Shown here piece by piece: positions 50,783 to 59,320 of a stretch of DNA of 64,000 nucleotides. This stretch comes from Cupriavidus sp. YR651. Its GTDB lineage: Bacteria; Pseudomonadota; Gammaproteobacteria; Burkholderiales; Burkholderiaceae. Numbering within the stretch: position 1 is the first letter of the stretch; every line of letters begins with the position of its first letter. The notes beneath the pieces were generated by a model that saw nothing but the letters and a program-made list of their open reading frames with translations, was not told where the DNA came from and searched no databases. The DNA is taken from assembly GCF_900101625.1 (NCBI RefSeq), contig NZ_FMYZ01000013.1, positions 62,001 to 126,000 of the forward strand, given 5' to 3'. The position numbers and the translations under genes are program-made.

Positions 50783-53161
50783 ATGGTCACAGCACAACAG
50801 AAGCCGTCCCTTCCCGTCCGCCGCCCACTCTGGGTACGGGCCATGTTCTGGGTGATCGGACTGCTTGTCGCGGGCATCGTCGCCGCGGGGCTGCTGCTGG
50901 GCTATGCACTGCTGGTTGCGGCGCCGAACCTGCCGTCGCTGGACACCATCACCGACTACCGTCCCAAGATTCCGCTGCGGATCTACACCGCCGACAACGT
51001 GCTCATTGGCGAGTTCGGCGAAGAGCGCCGCAACTTCGTGCCGATCACCGAAATCCCGGAGGTCATGAAGAAGGCCGTGCTGGCCATCGAGGACGACCGC
51101 TTCTACGAGCACGGCGGCGTGGACTTCGTGGGCGTGTTGCGCGCCGGGCTGGCCAACGTGCGTGGCGGGCTGTCGCAGGGCGCATCCACCATCACCATGC
51201 AGGTGGCGCGCAACTTCTTCCTGTCCAGCGAAAAGACTTACACGCGCAAGATCTACGAGATGCTGCTGGCGTACAAGATCGAGGCCAACCTGACCAAGGA
51301 CCAGATCCTCGAGCTGTACATGAACCAGATCTACCTGGGCCAGCGCGCCTACGGTTTTGCCAGCGCCGCGCGCGTCTACTTCGGCAAGTCGATCAAGGAC
51401 GTAACGCCGGCCGAGGCCGCGATGCTGGCCGGCCTGCCCAAGGCGCCGTCCGCGTACAACCCGGTGGTGAACCCCAAGCGGGCCAAGGTACGACAGGAAT
51501 ACATCCTCCAGCGCATGCGCGACCTGCGGTACATCACGCCTGAGCAATACGACCAGGCCGTGCGCGAGGAACTGAAGGTACGTGGCGAAGGCAACGAGTT
51601 CTCCACGCATGCGGAATACGTCGCCGAAATCGTGCGCCAGCTGATGTACGCCCAGTACCGCGAGGAAACGTACACACGCGGACTGACGGTCTACACCACG
51701 CTGAACAAGGCCGACCAGGACGCCGCGTACGAGGCCGTGCGCGGCGGCATCATGGCCTACGAACGCAAGCACGGCTACCGCGGCCCCGAAGCGTTCATCG
51801 ACCTGCCGTCGGACGCAGGCGAGCGCGAGCAGGCCATTGACGACGCCCTGGTGGAACACCCGGGCAGCGACGACCTGCGCTCCGCCGTGGTGACCAGCGT
51901 CACGTCGAAACAAGTGCGCGCCACGTTGCTCTCCGGCGAGGTTGCGACGATCGAAGGCGCGGCATTGCGCTTCATCGCGCCGTCGCTCTCGGCCAACGCC
52001 CAGCCCAAGGTCAGGATCCGCCCCGGCGCGATCATCCGCGTGACGCAGGATCCGAAGGACAGCACGTGGTCGGTGACGCAGTTGCCGGAAGTGGCTGCCG
52101 CGTTCATCTCGCTGAATCCGGAAGACGGCGAGATCCGCGCGATGGTTGGCGGCTTCGACTTCAACCGCAACAAGTTCAACCACGTGACGCAGGCGTGGCG
52201 CCAGCCCGGATCGAGCTTCAAACCCTTCATCTACACCGCCGCGCTGGAAAAGGGCTTCTCCCCCGCCACGGTGATCAACGATGCGCCGCTGACGATTGGC
52301 CCGGATACCGGCGGCCAGGTTTGGGAGCCGAAGAACTACGACGGGAAGTTCGAGGGCCCGATGACCATGCGCCGGGCACTGGCCAAATCCAAGAACCTCG
52401 TGTCCGTGCGGATCCTGCGCGCCATCGGCACGCAGTACGCACAGGACTACATCACGCGCTTCGGCTTTGAGGCCGACAAGCACCCGGCCTACCTGCCGAT
52501 GGCGCTCGGTGCCGGCAGCGTGACGCCGCTGCAGATGGCTGGCGCGTACTCGGTGTTTGCCAACGGCGGCTATCGCATCAACCCGTACCTGATCCAGCGT
52601 GTGGTCGACTCGCGCGGCAAGGTGATTTCCGAAACGCAGCCACAGCGTGCCGCACAGGATGCCGTGCGCGTGCTCGATGCCCGTACCGCATTCATCGCGG
52701 ACAGCATGCTGCGTGAAGTCGTACGCAGCGGCACGGCCAATCCGGCCAAGCAGCGCCTGGCCCGCAACGACCTGGCCGGCAAGACCGGTACCACCAACGA
52801 TGCAGTCGACGCATGGTTTGCGGGCTACACGCCCAAGCTGGTAGCCATCGCCTGGATGGGCTACGACCAGCCCAAGAGCCTCGGGGTACGAGAAACCGGT
52901 GGCGGCCTGGCGCTGCCGATCTGGGTCAGCTACATGAGCAAGGCACTCAAGGGCGTGCCCGAAAGCCCGGATCGTCAGGCACCCGAGGGCGTTGTCATGG
53001 TGGCCGGCGACTGGACGCTGGAAGAAAACGCGGGCGGTGCCGGCGTGGCGTCGGTGGGCCTGGGCGATCCATGGCCCGGCAAGCCGGATGAAAGCTCGCG
53101 CCCGGCGCAGGATACCGAGGCGGAAAAGAAGAAGATCCTGGAGATGTTTGGCGGTGCCTGA
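50783..53161 (+). CDS. mrcA: Penicillin-binding protein 1A
   Basis: 792 aa. Short cytoplasmic N-terminus, one membrane anchor (about 20-47), then a GT51 glycosyltransferase domain with catalytic E103 in 'AIEDDRFYEHGGVD' and 'QGASTITMQVARNFFL'. An OB-like insert follows (about 370-440). The transpeptidase domain has the nucleophile S477 in SSFK (477-480), 'SKN' near 538 and K667TGT. It polymerises and cross-links glycan strands. The tail is acidic. Its own terminator follows. Confidence 0.97.
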   Translation: MVTAQQKPSLPVRRPLWVRAMFWVIGLLVAGIVAAGLLLGYALLVAAPNLPSLDTITDYRPKIPLRIYTADNVLIGEFGEERRNFVPITEIPEVMKKAVLAIEDDRFYEHGGVDFVGVLRAGLANVRGGLSQGASTITMQVARNFFLSSEKTYTRKIYEMLLAYKIEANLTKDQILELYMNQIYLGQRAYGFASAARVYFGKSIKDVTPAEAAMLAGLPKAPSAYNPVVNPKRAKVRQEYILQRMRDLRYITPEQYDQAVREELKVRGEGNEFSTHAEYVAEIVRQLMYAQYREETYTRGLTVYTTLNKADQDAAYEAVRGGIMAYERKHGYRGPEAFIDLPSDAGEREQAIDDALVEHPGSDDLRSAVVTSVTSKQVRATLLSGEVATIEGAALRFIAPSLSANAQPKVRIRPGAIIRVTQDPKDSTWSVTQLPEVAAAFISLNPEDGEIRAMVGGFDFNRNKFNHVTQAWRQPGSSFKPFIYTAALEKGFSPATVINDAPLTIGPDTGGQVWEPKNYDGKFEGPMTMRRALAKSKNLVSVRILRAIGTQYAQDYITRFGFEADKHPAYLPMALGAGSVTPLQMAGAYSVFANGGYRINPYLIQRVVDSRGKVISETQPQRAAQDAVRVLDARTAFIADSMLREVVRSGTANPAKQRLARNDLAGKTGTTNDAVDAWFAGYTPKLVAIAWMGYDQPKSLGVRETGGGLALPIWVSYMSKALKGVPESPDRQAPEGVVMVAGDWTLEENAGGAGVASVGLGDPWPGKPDESSRPAQDTEAEKKKILEMFGGA

Positions 53162-53187
53162 TGGCAACCTGAACTGCTGCAATCCCG

Positions 53188-53218
53188 AAAAAAAACCGGC
53201 CTCGATGGCCGGTTTTTT
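53188..53218 (+). terminator. Intrinsic terminator of mrcA
   Basis: AAAACCGGCC-TCGAT-GGCCGGTTTTTT, 27 nt past the stop. The A tract lets it also serve cyaY on the other strand. Confidence 0.93.
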
Positions 53219-53258
53219 GTTGGCGACGATCGCCGCTTGCGGATCGTCCTTTAGTCCC

Positions 53259-53594
53259 TTACCTCAGGCTCAGCGACACGCCGGCTTGCTGGCTCATGTA
53301 GCCGGATAGCGCCGCGTAGAGCTCACCGCCACCCCGGGTATCAAGCCACTGTTGCCCATCGTGGCGAAAGTGGAAGCCGCCCGCCTTGGCCGCCACCCAC
53401 AATTCCTGCATCGGCGCCTGGCTGTTGACGATGATCTTGGAGCCATCCTCGAACTCCAGCTCCATCACATTGCCGGTGCGATTGATTTCGATATCGGCGT
53501 CGGCTGCGTCGGCAGCGGCTTCGATGTCGGCTTCCAGCCGGTCAAGGGCCTGTCCGGCCAGCACCAGGAACTCGCTTTCACTCAGGGGGGGCAT
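53259..53594 (-). CDS. cyaY: Iron-sulfur cluster assembly protein CyaY (frataxin)
   Basis: 111 aa frataxin fold. The acidic first helix ('EADIEAAADAADADIEIN') carries the iron-binding ridge, and the beta-sheet has 'GNVMELEFEDGSKIIVNSQAPMQELWVAAK' and 'GFHFRHDGQQWLDTRGGGELY' (in part). It regulates IscS in iron-sulfur cluster assembly. The start MPPLSESEF is taken because the 20-residue extension overlaps the divergent promoter region. Confidence 0.95.
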   Translation of the reverse strand: MPPLSESEFLVLAGQALDRLEADIEAAADAADADIEINRTGNVMELEFEDGSKIIVNSQAPMQELWVAAKAGGFHFRHDGQQWLDTRGGGELYAALSGYMSQQAGVSLSLR

Positions 53595-53749
53595 GCTACA
53601 CTCCAAGGCCGCCGGCAGCCCCGTCCAGACAAGGCGATCGCCGGCATGAATCACGGAAAAAATTGGGACATTGCGCCGGATTCCTGCGCGGATTCCGGGT
53701 GCTCCCTACAGCCATCCGAAAAGCCATCCAGACAATGAAGGACTCCCCG

Positions 53750-53998
53750 ATGCTGCGTCGTGGTGCGATTGTATCGGCGTTTGCCGCCGGCCTCGCGATG
53801 ACCCTGACCGGGTGCGGCATTCGTGGCCCGCTCGTCATGCCCAAGGTGCCGCCCGCCCCGACCGCGCCCAATGTGCCCGATCCGGGCCTGGGCCAGCCGG
53901 GCGCGGTCTCGCCGGCCCGCCCGATGGACGAGCCTGCCACGTCTGCGCCTGTTCCGGCCGAAACCACCCGCGGCACTTCCGCCCCCTCTGCACGTTGA
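53750..53998 (+). CDS. lptM: LptM-like small outer-membrane lipoprotein
   Basis: 82 aa. Signal peptide with lipobox LTGC, then GIRGPLVMP, the conserved short motif of the LptM/YifL family (LTGCG(L/I)(K/R)GPL), and a Pro/Ala-rich disordered rest. In E. coli LptM helps LptD oxidise and fold in the outer membrane. The start at 53750 has AAGGA 7 nt upstream; an earlier in-frame ATG at 53735 lacks this. It precedes lysA by 2 bp, the same order as yifL-dapF-type loci in other proteobacteria. Confidence 0.9.
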   Translation: MLRRGAIVSAFAAGLAMTLTGCGIRGPLVMPKVPPAPTAPNVPDPGLGQPGAVSPARPMDEPATSAPVPAETTRGTSAPSAR

Positions 53999-54000
53999 AC

Positions 54001-55260
54001 ATGACCGATTTCTTTCACCGCCGCAATGGCGCCCTGGCCGTCGAGCAAGTGCCTCTGGCCAGTATTGCCGCCGAGTTCGGCACGCCCACCTACGTCTACT
54101 CGCGCGCCGCGCTGACCAAGGCGTACAACGCGTACGCCGCCGCCTGCAAGGGCCGCAACGCGCACGTGCAGTTCGCGGTCAAGGCCAACTCCAACCTCGC
54201 CGTGCTGCAGGTCTTTGCGCAGCTGGGGGCCGGTTTCGACATCGTGTCCGGCGGTGAGCTGCTGCGCGTGATGGCCGCCGGTGGCGATCCGCGCAAGGTC
54301 GTGTTCTCCGGCGTGGCCAAAAGCACGGCCGATATGGAACTGGCGCTGAAAAACGATGTACGCGGCTTCAACGTCGAATCGATTCCCGAACTCGACCGCC
54401 TGAATGAGGTGGCCGGACGCGTGGGCAAGCGAGCCCGCGTGTCGCTGCGAATCAATCCGGACGTCGACGCCAAGACTCACCCGTATATTTCCACAGGCCT
54501 CAAGGGCAACAAGTTTGGCGTGGCCTTCGAGGACGTGCTGCCGACCTATCGCGCCGCCAGCGCGTTACCGAACCTGGAAGTGGCCGGCATCGACTGCCAC
54601 ATCGGCTCACAGATCACCGAGGTGGAACCGTACCTGGAAGCGCTGGACAAGGTGCTGGATGTGGTTGAAGCCCTCGAGCGCGAAGGCATCAAGCTGGATC
54701 ACATCGACGTGGGCGGCGGTCTCGGCATTACCTACGACGATGAAACGCCGCCGGACATCACCGGCTTTGCCACCACGCTGCTGGACCGGGTGGCCGCACG
54801 CGGCCACGGTCACCGCGAAGTGTTGTTTGAACCGGGCCGCTCGCTGGTGGGTAACGCCGGCGTGCTGCTGACGCAGGTGGAATTCCTGAAGCCGGGTGCG
54901 GCCAAGAACTTCTGCATCGTGGATGCGGCCATGAACGACTTGGCGCGCCCCGCGATGTACGAGGCCTTCCACAGGATCGAACCCGTGGCGCCGCGCGCGG
55001 AAGCGTCGATGACCTACGATGTGGTCGGCCCCGTTTGCGAATCGGGCGACTGGCTCGGGCGCGACCGCGCACTGGCCGTGCAACCGGGAGACCTCCTGGC
55101 GGTGATGTCGGCCGGCGCGTACGGCTTTGTGATGAGTTCCAACTACAACACGCGAGGTCGCGCGGCAGAGGTGATGGTCGATGGTAGTGCCGTGCACCTG
55201 GTGCGCGAACGTGAGCGGCCGGCAGACCTGTTCCGCAACGAGCACCTGATCAAGGCCTGA
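54001..55260 (+). CDS. lysA: Diaminopimelate decarboxylase
   Basis: 419 aa, fold-type III PLP enzyme. The PLP lysine is K61 in 'VQFAVKANSNLAVLQ'. 'GFDIVSGGEL', 'HIGSQITEVEPY', 'DVGGGLGITY' and 'FEPGRSLVGNAGVLL' follow, and the subunit-contact cysteine is in 'GPVCESGDWLG'. It makes lysine from meso-DAP. Two bp after lptM, so co-transcribed. Confidence 0.97.
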   Translation: MTDFFHRRNGALAVEQVPLASIAAEFGTPTYVYSRAALTKAYNAYAAACKGRNAHVQFAVKANSNLAVLQVFAQLGAGFDIVSGGELLRVMAAGGDPRKVVFSGVAKSTADMELALKNDVRGFNVESIPELDRLNEVAGRVGKRARVSLRINPDVDAKTHPYISTGLKGNKFGVAFEDVLPTYRAASALPNLEVAGIDCHIGSQITEVEPYLEALDKVLDVVEALEREGIKLDHIDVGGGLGITYDDETPPDITGFATTLLDRVAARGHGHREVLFEPGRSLVGNAGVLLTQVEFLKPGAAKNFCIVDAAMNDLARPAMYEAFHRIEPVAPRAEASMTYDVVGPVCESGDWLGRDRALAVQPGDLLAVMSAGAYGFVMSSNYNTRGRAAEVMVDGSAVHLVRERERPADLFRNEHLIKA

Positions 55261-55300
55261 CACGAGCGCTGACGGCATTACCGATCGACGCTGTCGGGAA

Positions 55301-55341
55301 ACGAAAAAGGGCGACGGAGCCTCCCTCCGTCGCCCTTCTTG
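55301..55341. terminator. Terminator between lysA and msrQ (convergent)
   Basis: AAGGGCGACGGAG and CTCCGTCGCCCTT pair around a 5-nt loop, with A and T tracts on the outer sides. Confidence 0.88.
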
Positions 55342-55359
55342 TTTCCATGGCCTGGCGTG

Positions 55360-56067
55360 TCAGCCCTGCGCGGTTCTGACAGGCGCCGGCTTGCGCGCCC
55401 ACCACCACACACGCATCGCCAGGAGCACGAACACCACCCCGGCATAGATCGACACCTCGCTGAAGTCGTGCTTGCCAGCCTTGTGCCACCAGTAGTGCAG
55501 GATGCCCAGAACGGCGATCGCATACACCGCCTTGTGCAGCACCTGCCAGCGCTTGCCACCCAGACGTTTGACCATCGCATTGGTCGACGTGACGGCTAGT
55601 GGAATCATCAGCACGAACGCGGCGAATCCCACCGTGATAAACGGGCGCTTGGCGATGTCCTTGATCATATAGGCCACGTCGAATCCGCGGTCCACGCCGA
55701 TCCACAGCAGGAAATGCTGCAGGCCGTAGAAGAAGGCGAACAGACCAAGCATCCGGCGCAGACGGATGAGCCAGTTCCAGCCAGTGAGCCGGCGCAGCGG
55801 TGTGATGGCCAGCGTTATGCAAAGCATGACCAGTGTCCAGGTGCCCGTGGAACGCGTGACGAACTCCAGCGGGTTCGCACCGAACTGCGCCGTTGCGCCA
55901 AGGTAGAGCAAGCGCATGAACGGCAGCAGCGCCAGCAGCCACACGATGATTTTCACCGCACGGACGCGCGACGGCGACAGCATCGCGAGTCCGCCCCCCG
56001 GGCGTGCCGGCGCGCGCCCCACCGGTGAGGCGGCAGTCTGGCTTGCAGTCATATCCGGCTCCGCCAT
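55360..56067 (-). CDS. msrQ: MsrQ, heme-binding membrane subunit of the MsrPQ methionine sulfoxide reductase
   Basis: 235 aa, six membrane segments (DUF ferric-reductase-like/YedZ). Heme-ligand histidines fit 'FYGLQHFLLWIG', 'WQVLHKAVY' and 'LGILHYWWHKAG'. It carries electrons from quinol to the periplasmic MsrP. The start ATG overlaps the msrP stop by one base (TGATG). The first about 30 residues are Ala/Pro-rich, so a start at M6 or M29 is possible. Confidence 0.94.
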   Translation of the reverse strand: MAEPDMTASQTAASPVGRAPARPGGGLAMLSPSRVRAVKIIVWLLALLPFMRLLYLGATAQFGANPLEFVTRSTGTWTLVMLCITLAITPLRRLTGWNWLIRLRRMLGLFAFFYGLQHFLLWIGVDRGFDVAYMIKDIAKRPFITVGFAAFVLMIPLAVTSTNAMVKRLGGKRWQVLHKAVYAIAVLGILHYWWHKAGKHDFSEVSIYAGVVFVLLAMRVWWWARKPAPVRTAQG

Positions 56068-57068
56068 CAGAAAAACTTCTTCAGGTCCATGCCCTGGTAC
56101 AGCGACGCTACTTGCTGGCCATAGCCATTGAACGGCAGCGTCTTACGCTTGGGCGCGAACAGTGCGGAGAAGCCGCCACCACCCTTGTCCTCGCCGATAC
56201 GCCGCTCGGTCGCCTGGCTCCAGCGTGGATGGTCAACATCCGGATTCACATTGGAGTAGAAACCATACTCGTTGGCGGCGGCGAGATTCCAGCTGGTCGG
56301 CGGCTGCTTGTCGACAAAGCGAATCTTGACAATCGACTTGGCGCTCTTGAACCCGTACTTCCACGGCACCACCATGCGCACTGGCGCACCATTCTGGTTG
56401 GGCAGCACCTCGCCGTACAGGCCGAACGTGAGCAGCGCCAGCGGATGCATCGCCTCGTCCATGCGCAGTCCCTCGCTATACGGCCAGTCCAATACGGATC
56501 TGCTGACACCCGGCATCTGCTTCTTGTCGGCCAGTGTGATGAACTGGATGAATTTGGCGCCGGGCTGCGGCTCCACGCGCCGGATCAACTCGGCCAGCGA
56601 GTAGCCGATCCAGGGAATCACCATCGACCAGCCTTCCACACAGCGCAGCCTGTAGACCCGCTCCTCCATGGGCGCGAGCTTCATCAACTCGTCGAGGTCA
56701 TAGACCTTCGGCTGCTTGACAAGGCCCTCGACCGAGACCTGCCACGGGCGCGGCCGCAGCGTGCCGGCATAGCGGGCCGGGTCGGATTTGTCCGTGCCAA
56801 ATTCGTAGAAATTGTTGTAGGTGGTCACGTCCTCGTAGGGCGTGCGTTTTTCCGTGACAACGTAGCTGTTGTTGGGTGTGGCGGGCAGCTTCGTGCCCTT
56901 GCCTTGTGCAAATGCCTGACGAGCGAACCACGGCGTCAGCATGCTGCCGGCCGCCCCGGCACCTGCCATCGCCAGCAAGCGCCGACGCGATTCGAAGAGA
57001 TGGCGTGGAGTAATTTCTGAGGTGGCGATATCTTCACCGCGCAGCCATTTTGGGGACGGGATCAGCAT
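56067..57068 (-). CDS. msrP: MsrP, periplasmic molybdopterin methionine sulfoxide reductase
   Basis: 333 aa. Twin-arginine signal [15 protein letters not shown] at 27-41, so it is a Tat substrate. The Mo ligand is C143 in '[15 protein letters not shown]'. '[16 protein letters not shown]' and '[15 protein letters not shown]' are family marks. It reduces methionine sulfoxide in periplasmic proteins, protecting against hypochlorite. Start at 57068 preferred. 111 bp follow the anti-sigma gene. Confidence 0.95.
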   Translation of the reverse strand: MLIPSPKWLRGEDIATSEITPRHLFESRRRLLAMAGAGAAGSMLTPWFARQAFAQGKGTKLPATPNNSYVVTEKRTPYEDVTTYNNFYEFGTDKSDPARYAGTLRPRPWQVSVEGLVKQPKVYDLDELMKLAPMEERVYRLRCVEGWSMVIPWIGYSLAELIRRVEPQPGAKFIQFITLADKKQMPGVSRSVLDWPYSEGLRMDEAMHPLALLTFGLYGEVLPNQNGAPVRMVVPWKYGFKSAKSIVKIRFVDKQPPTSWNLAAANEYGFYSNVNPDVDHPRWSQATERRIGEDKGGGGFSALFAPKRKTLPFNGYGQQVASLYQGMDLKKFF

Positions 57069-57118
57069 GTTTCCGGGGGTTCCTGGTTGCCGCATGTGCG
57101 ATTAGACATGAAGCTTGG

Positions 57119-57142
57119 TCGAATGGTGCGCGGAGTCCTTAC
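57119..57142 (-). promoter_or_regulatory. Possible ECF-type promoter of msrPQ
   Basis: GTAAGG-N15-CGA on the minus strand, about 50 nt upstream of msrP. It resembles the GTAACC-N16-CGAA type used by some ECF sigma factors. It differs from the GGAATAA element upstream of the sigma operon, so it may not respond to the same factor. Confidence 0.3.
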
Positions 57143-57179
57143 AGCGATTCTTGGACGGGCATCAACACCGGGCGACGGT

Positions 57180-58031
57180 TCAGCCGCGTTGGTATTGCTG
57201 ATAGACGGCCTGGGCCAGTGCCAGCAAACGGTCGCGGTCCAGCGGGCCGGCCAACGCGAAGCCCAGATCACGGTCGACCCAGTAGAACGCCATGGTCGCG
57301 TTGCCGGCATTCGGCAAGCTCGCCGCCGGCGAGCGCCCTGCGGAGGCGGACGGCATCCGCTCCAGCCGGAATGCGGTATCGGGCGTGCCCTGCGGCATGC
57401 GGCGCAACTGCAGCGACAGCCGGGTGCCATCGTCGGCTTCATACATCAGGATCGCCATCGGGCCGCCCTCGCCCACACCCAGGCGACCGCCGATCAGGTG
57501 AAAGCCCTGCTGCCGCAGGTCCGGCACCGGCAATGGCGCGCCGAGCCGCTTTGACAGCCACGCAACCATGTGGGCTTCGTCGCTGGCGGGGACTTCCACC
57601 ACGTGGCGCACTTCCGGCGCGTAGACTGCGTGGCTGGCCAGCGCATCGCGCGCGAAGCGTTCCACAGCAGGCGCGCCCGCCAAGGAAACGGTACCAAGGC
57701 GCTCGTGGGCGACCCAGCCACCGGCGCCGCCGATGCCCAGCGCGGCCACACTGGCAGCCAGCGCGAGAGGCCATCCGGTCCAGCGAGTGCCGGCGGCTTG
57801 CCTTGCCGCATCGTCGCGCAGGCCGTGTGGCCATGCTGCCAGCGGCACGGCCTCGTTGAGCACGCCATCCAGCGCCGCGTGCAAGCCAGCCGTCTGCCGA
57901 CGCCAGGCGTCCACCTCACGGGCCGCCTCGGGATCGGCCGCCAAGTACGCTTCCACCTCCGCACGGCGTGGCCCGGACAGTTGTCCGTCCGCGTAGGCGT
58001 GGAGATCGGCTTCGCTGACGGGACCCATCAT
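57180..58031 (-). CDS. Anti-sigma factor, single-pass membrane protein
   Basis: 283 aa. The cytoplasmic N-terminal domain (1-85) starts 'VSEADLHAYADGQL', the common anti-sigma pattern, with no CxxC zinc motif and no cysteine anywhere in the protein. One membrane segment is at about 87-106. The periplasmic domain (107-283) is a family without a known ligand. It overlaps the sigma gene by 4 bp (ATGA), so sigma and anti-sigma are translated in a coupled way. Confidence 0.88.
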   Translation of the reverse strand: MMGPVSEADLHAYADGQLSGPRRAEVEAYLAADPEAAREVDAWRRQTAGLHAALDGVLNEAVPLAAWPHGLRDDAARQAAGTRWTGWPLALAASVAALGIGGAGGWVAHERLGTVSLAGAPAVERFARDALASHAVYAPEVRHVVEVPASDEAHMVAWLSKRLGAPLPVPDLRQQGFHLIGGRLGVGEGGPMAILMYEADDGTRLSLQLRRMPQGTPDTAFRLERMPSASAGRSPAASLPNAGNATMAFYWVDRDLGFALAGPLDRDRLLALAQAVYQQYQRG

Positions 58032-58558
58032 TTCACCCGCTGCAAGACGGAGGGAGCGGCGGCCTCGCCGCCGCCATCCAGAAGACGGCGCATATGTTCC
58101 CGCGCACGTGCCAGGCGCGACATCACAGTGCCAACAGGGACCTCGAGGACCTGAGCCGCCTCGGCGTAGGAAAACTGCTCCAGGCTGACAAGCAGCAAGA
58201 CCGCGCGCTGCGCCTCCGGCAACTGCCCCAGCGCCTGCAGCAGATCGCGGCGCAGGCCGGGATCTGCTGCAGGCGCTGCCACGTCAGGCAGGGTATCGGT
58301 CGCAGTCACGAGATCTTTCTTACGGAGGTGATTCAGACGCAGCCTGTGCATCAGCGTCAGCAACCAGGGCAGGAGGCCGTCGGCGCCATCGCCCCACAGC
58401 GCACCCGGGCGCAGGCGAAAGCGCCAGCGGTAACGCAAGGCACGCTCGAGCGTGTCCTGCACGAGGTCATCAGCCAGCGTGGTGTCGCCGGTCAGGCCGC
58501 GTGCGTGACGCCGCAGACGCGGGGCCAGCGCCACCAATTGGCGATCAAACCCGTCCAT
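58028..58558 (-). CDS. ECF sigma-70 family RNA polymerase sigma factor
   Basis: 176 aa. Region 2 is visible ('LAPRLRRHARGLTGDTTLADDLVQDTLERALRYRW', in part), region 4 follows ('LPEAQRAVLLLVSLEQFSYAEAAQVLEVPVGTVMSRLARAREHMRRLL', in part); region 3 is absent, as in ECF factors. It is preceded by a small lipoprotein gene 24 bp away and overlaps its anti-sigma gene, so these three form one operon. Confidence 0.93.
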   Translation of the reverse strand: MDGFDRQLVALAPRLRRHARGLTGDTTLADDLVQDTLERALRYRWRFRLRPGALWGDGADGLLPWLLTLMHRLRLNHLRKKDLVTATDTLPDVAAPAADPGLRRDLLQALGQLPEAQRAVLLLVSLEQFSYAEAAQVLEVPVGTVMSRLARAREHMRRLLDGGGEAAAPSVLQRVK

Positions 58559-58582
58559 GCCTTGATTGCCGGTCGGCTGCGG

Positions 58583-59017
58583 TCAGGGCTTGGCGACGTG
58601 CCAGACGTTGTTGAAGTTGTCGCCCGTCCGGTCACCCGCCTTGGCATCCTTGGCAAAGCGGTACAGCGGCATTCCCTTGTAAGCCCACTGGCGGGCGCCA
58701 TCATCGCGCGTGATGATCGTGTAGCTGCCCGCGGCGCTCGTGCCCGGTTCAGCCAGCAGCGGCGGCCAGTTGGTGGCGCACATGCCATTGCAGACGCTCT
58801 TGCCGCCGTTGGCGGGATCACGGTCAAACGTGTAGAGCGTCAGACCCTGTGGATCGGTCAGTGCGCCGTTGCTGATCTTGACGGTCGGTGGCATGCTGCC
58901 GCCGCTGCTGCCCATGCCCATGCCGGAGCAGGCGGCAAGCAAGACGGATGCGGAAGCGAGTGCCAATGCGGCGGGACGAAGCAGGGATGCAGCGGTGTGG
59001 CGGTTAGGGGCCATCAT
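58583..59017 (-). CDS. Small lipoprotein with Yx(FWY)xxD motif (COG4315-like), Met-rich start
   Basis: 144 aa. Lipoprotein signal ending LLAAC. The mature N-terminus has MGMG and SMPP with several methionines, then 'LTLYTFDRDPANGGKSVCNG' (YTFDRD is the family motif) and 'CATNWPP'. Five methionines and a CxxxC pair occur in about 115 residues. The role of the family is not established. First gene of the sigma/anti-sigma operon; the ribosome site GGAG lies about 10 nt before ATGATG. Confidence 0.85.
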   Translation of the reverse strand: MMAPNRHTAASLLRPAALALASASVLLAACSGMGMGSSGGSMPPTVKISNGALTDPQGLTLYTFDRDPANGGKSVCNGMCATNWPPLLAEPGTSAAGSYTIITRDDGARQWAYKGMPLYRFAKDAKAGDRTGDNFNNVWHVAKP

Positions 59018-59070
59018 GAGGGTCTCCTTCTCCAGGGCGGTGCCGACAACCGGCGCCGTTCACCCTCAGT

Positions 59071-59097
59071 AAACACCCGATGTGATGTGTTTATTCC
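59071..59097 (-). promoter_or_regulatory. Candidate ECF promoter of the lipoprotein-sigma-anti-sigma operon
   Basis: GGAATAA-N15-TGTTT on the minus strand, about 54 nt before the lipoprotein start. GGAAT-type -35 elements are common for ECF sigma factors. The remaining 59098-59249 shows no gene. Confidence 0.45.
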
Positions 59098-59249
59098 CCG
59101 CGGTCGAAAAAAATGTGGCGTCATCGCCGAAAAGCGCCTCTTTTGGCACTATTCGGTGGCTGGTGCAAAGGGTGTGCGCACCCAGAATTGGGTTAGACAA
59201 CCGTCACTTTCGAATCTTCAAGGAACTAACAGACCCATCCGCTCCCATG

Positions 59250-59285
59250 AAAAAGGCCTGCCACAAACGTGGCAGGCCTTTTGAT
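59250..59285. terminator. Terminator downstream of ccsB
   Basis: AAAAGGCCTGCCAC and GTGGCAGGCCTTTT form a 14-bp stem with an AAAC loop and T tracts on either strand, 36-70 nt past the ccsB stop. Confidence 0.92.
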
Positions 59286-59320
59286 TGCGGCCGATACAGA
59301 CGTGCCGACGGGCACCCGCT

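Noticed and set aside
50642-53182. Open frame of 846 codons opposite mrcA
   Set aside because: Antisense shadow of mrcA; no ribosome site or domain.
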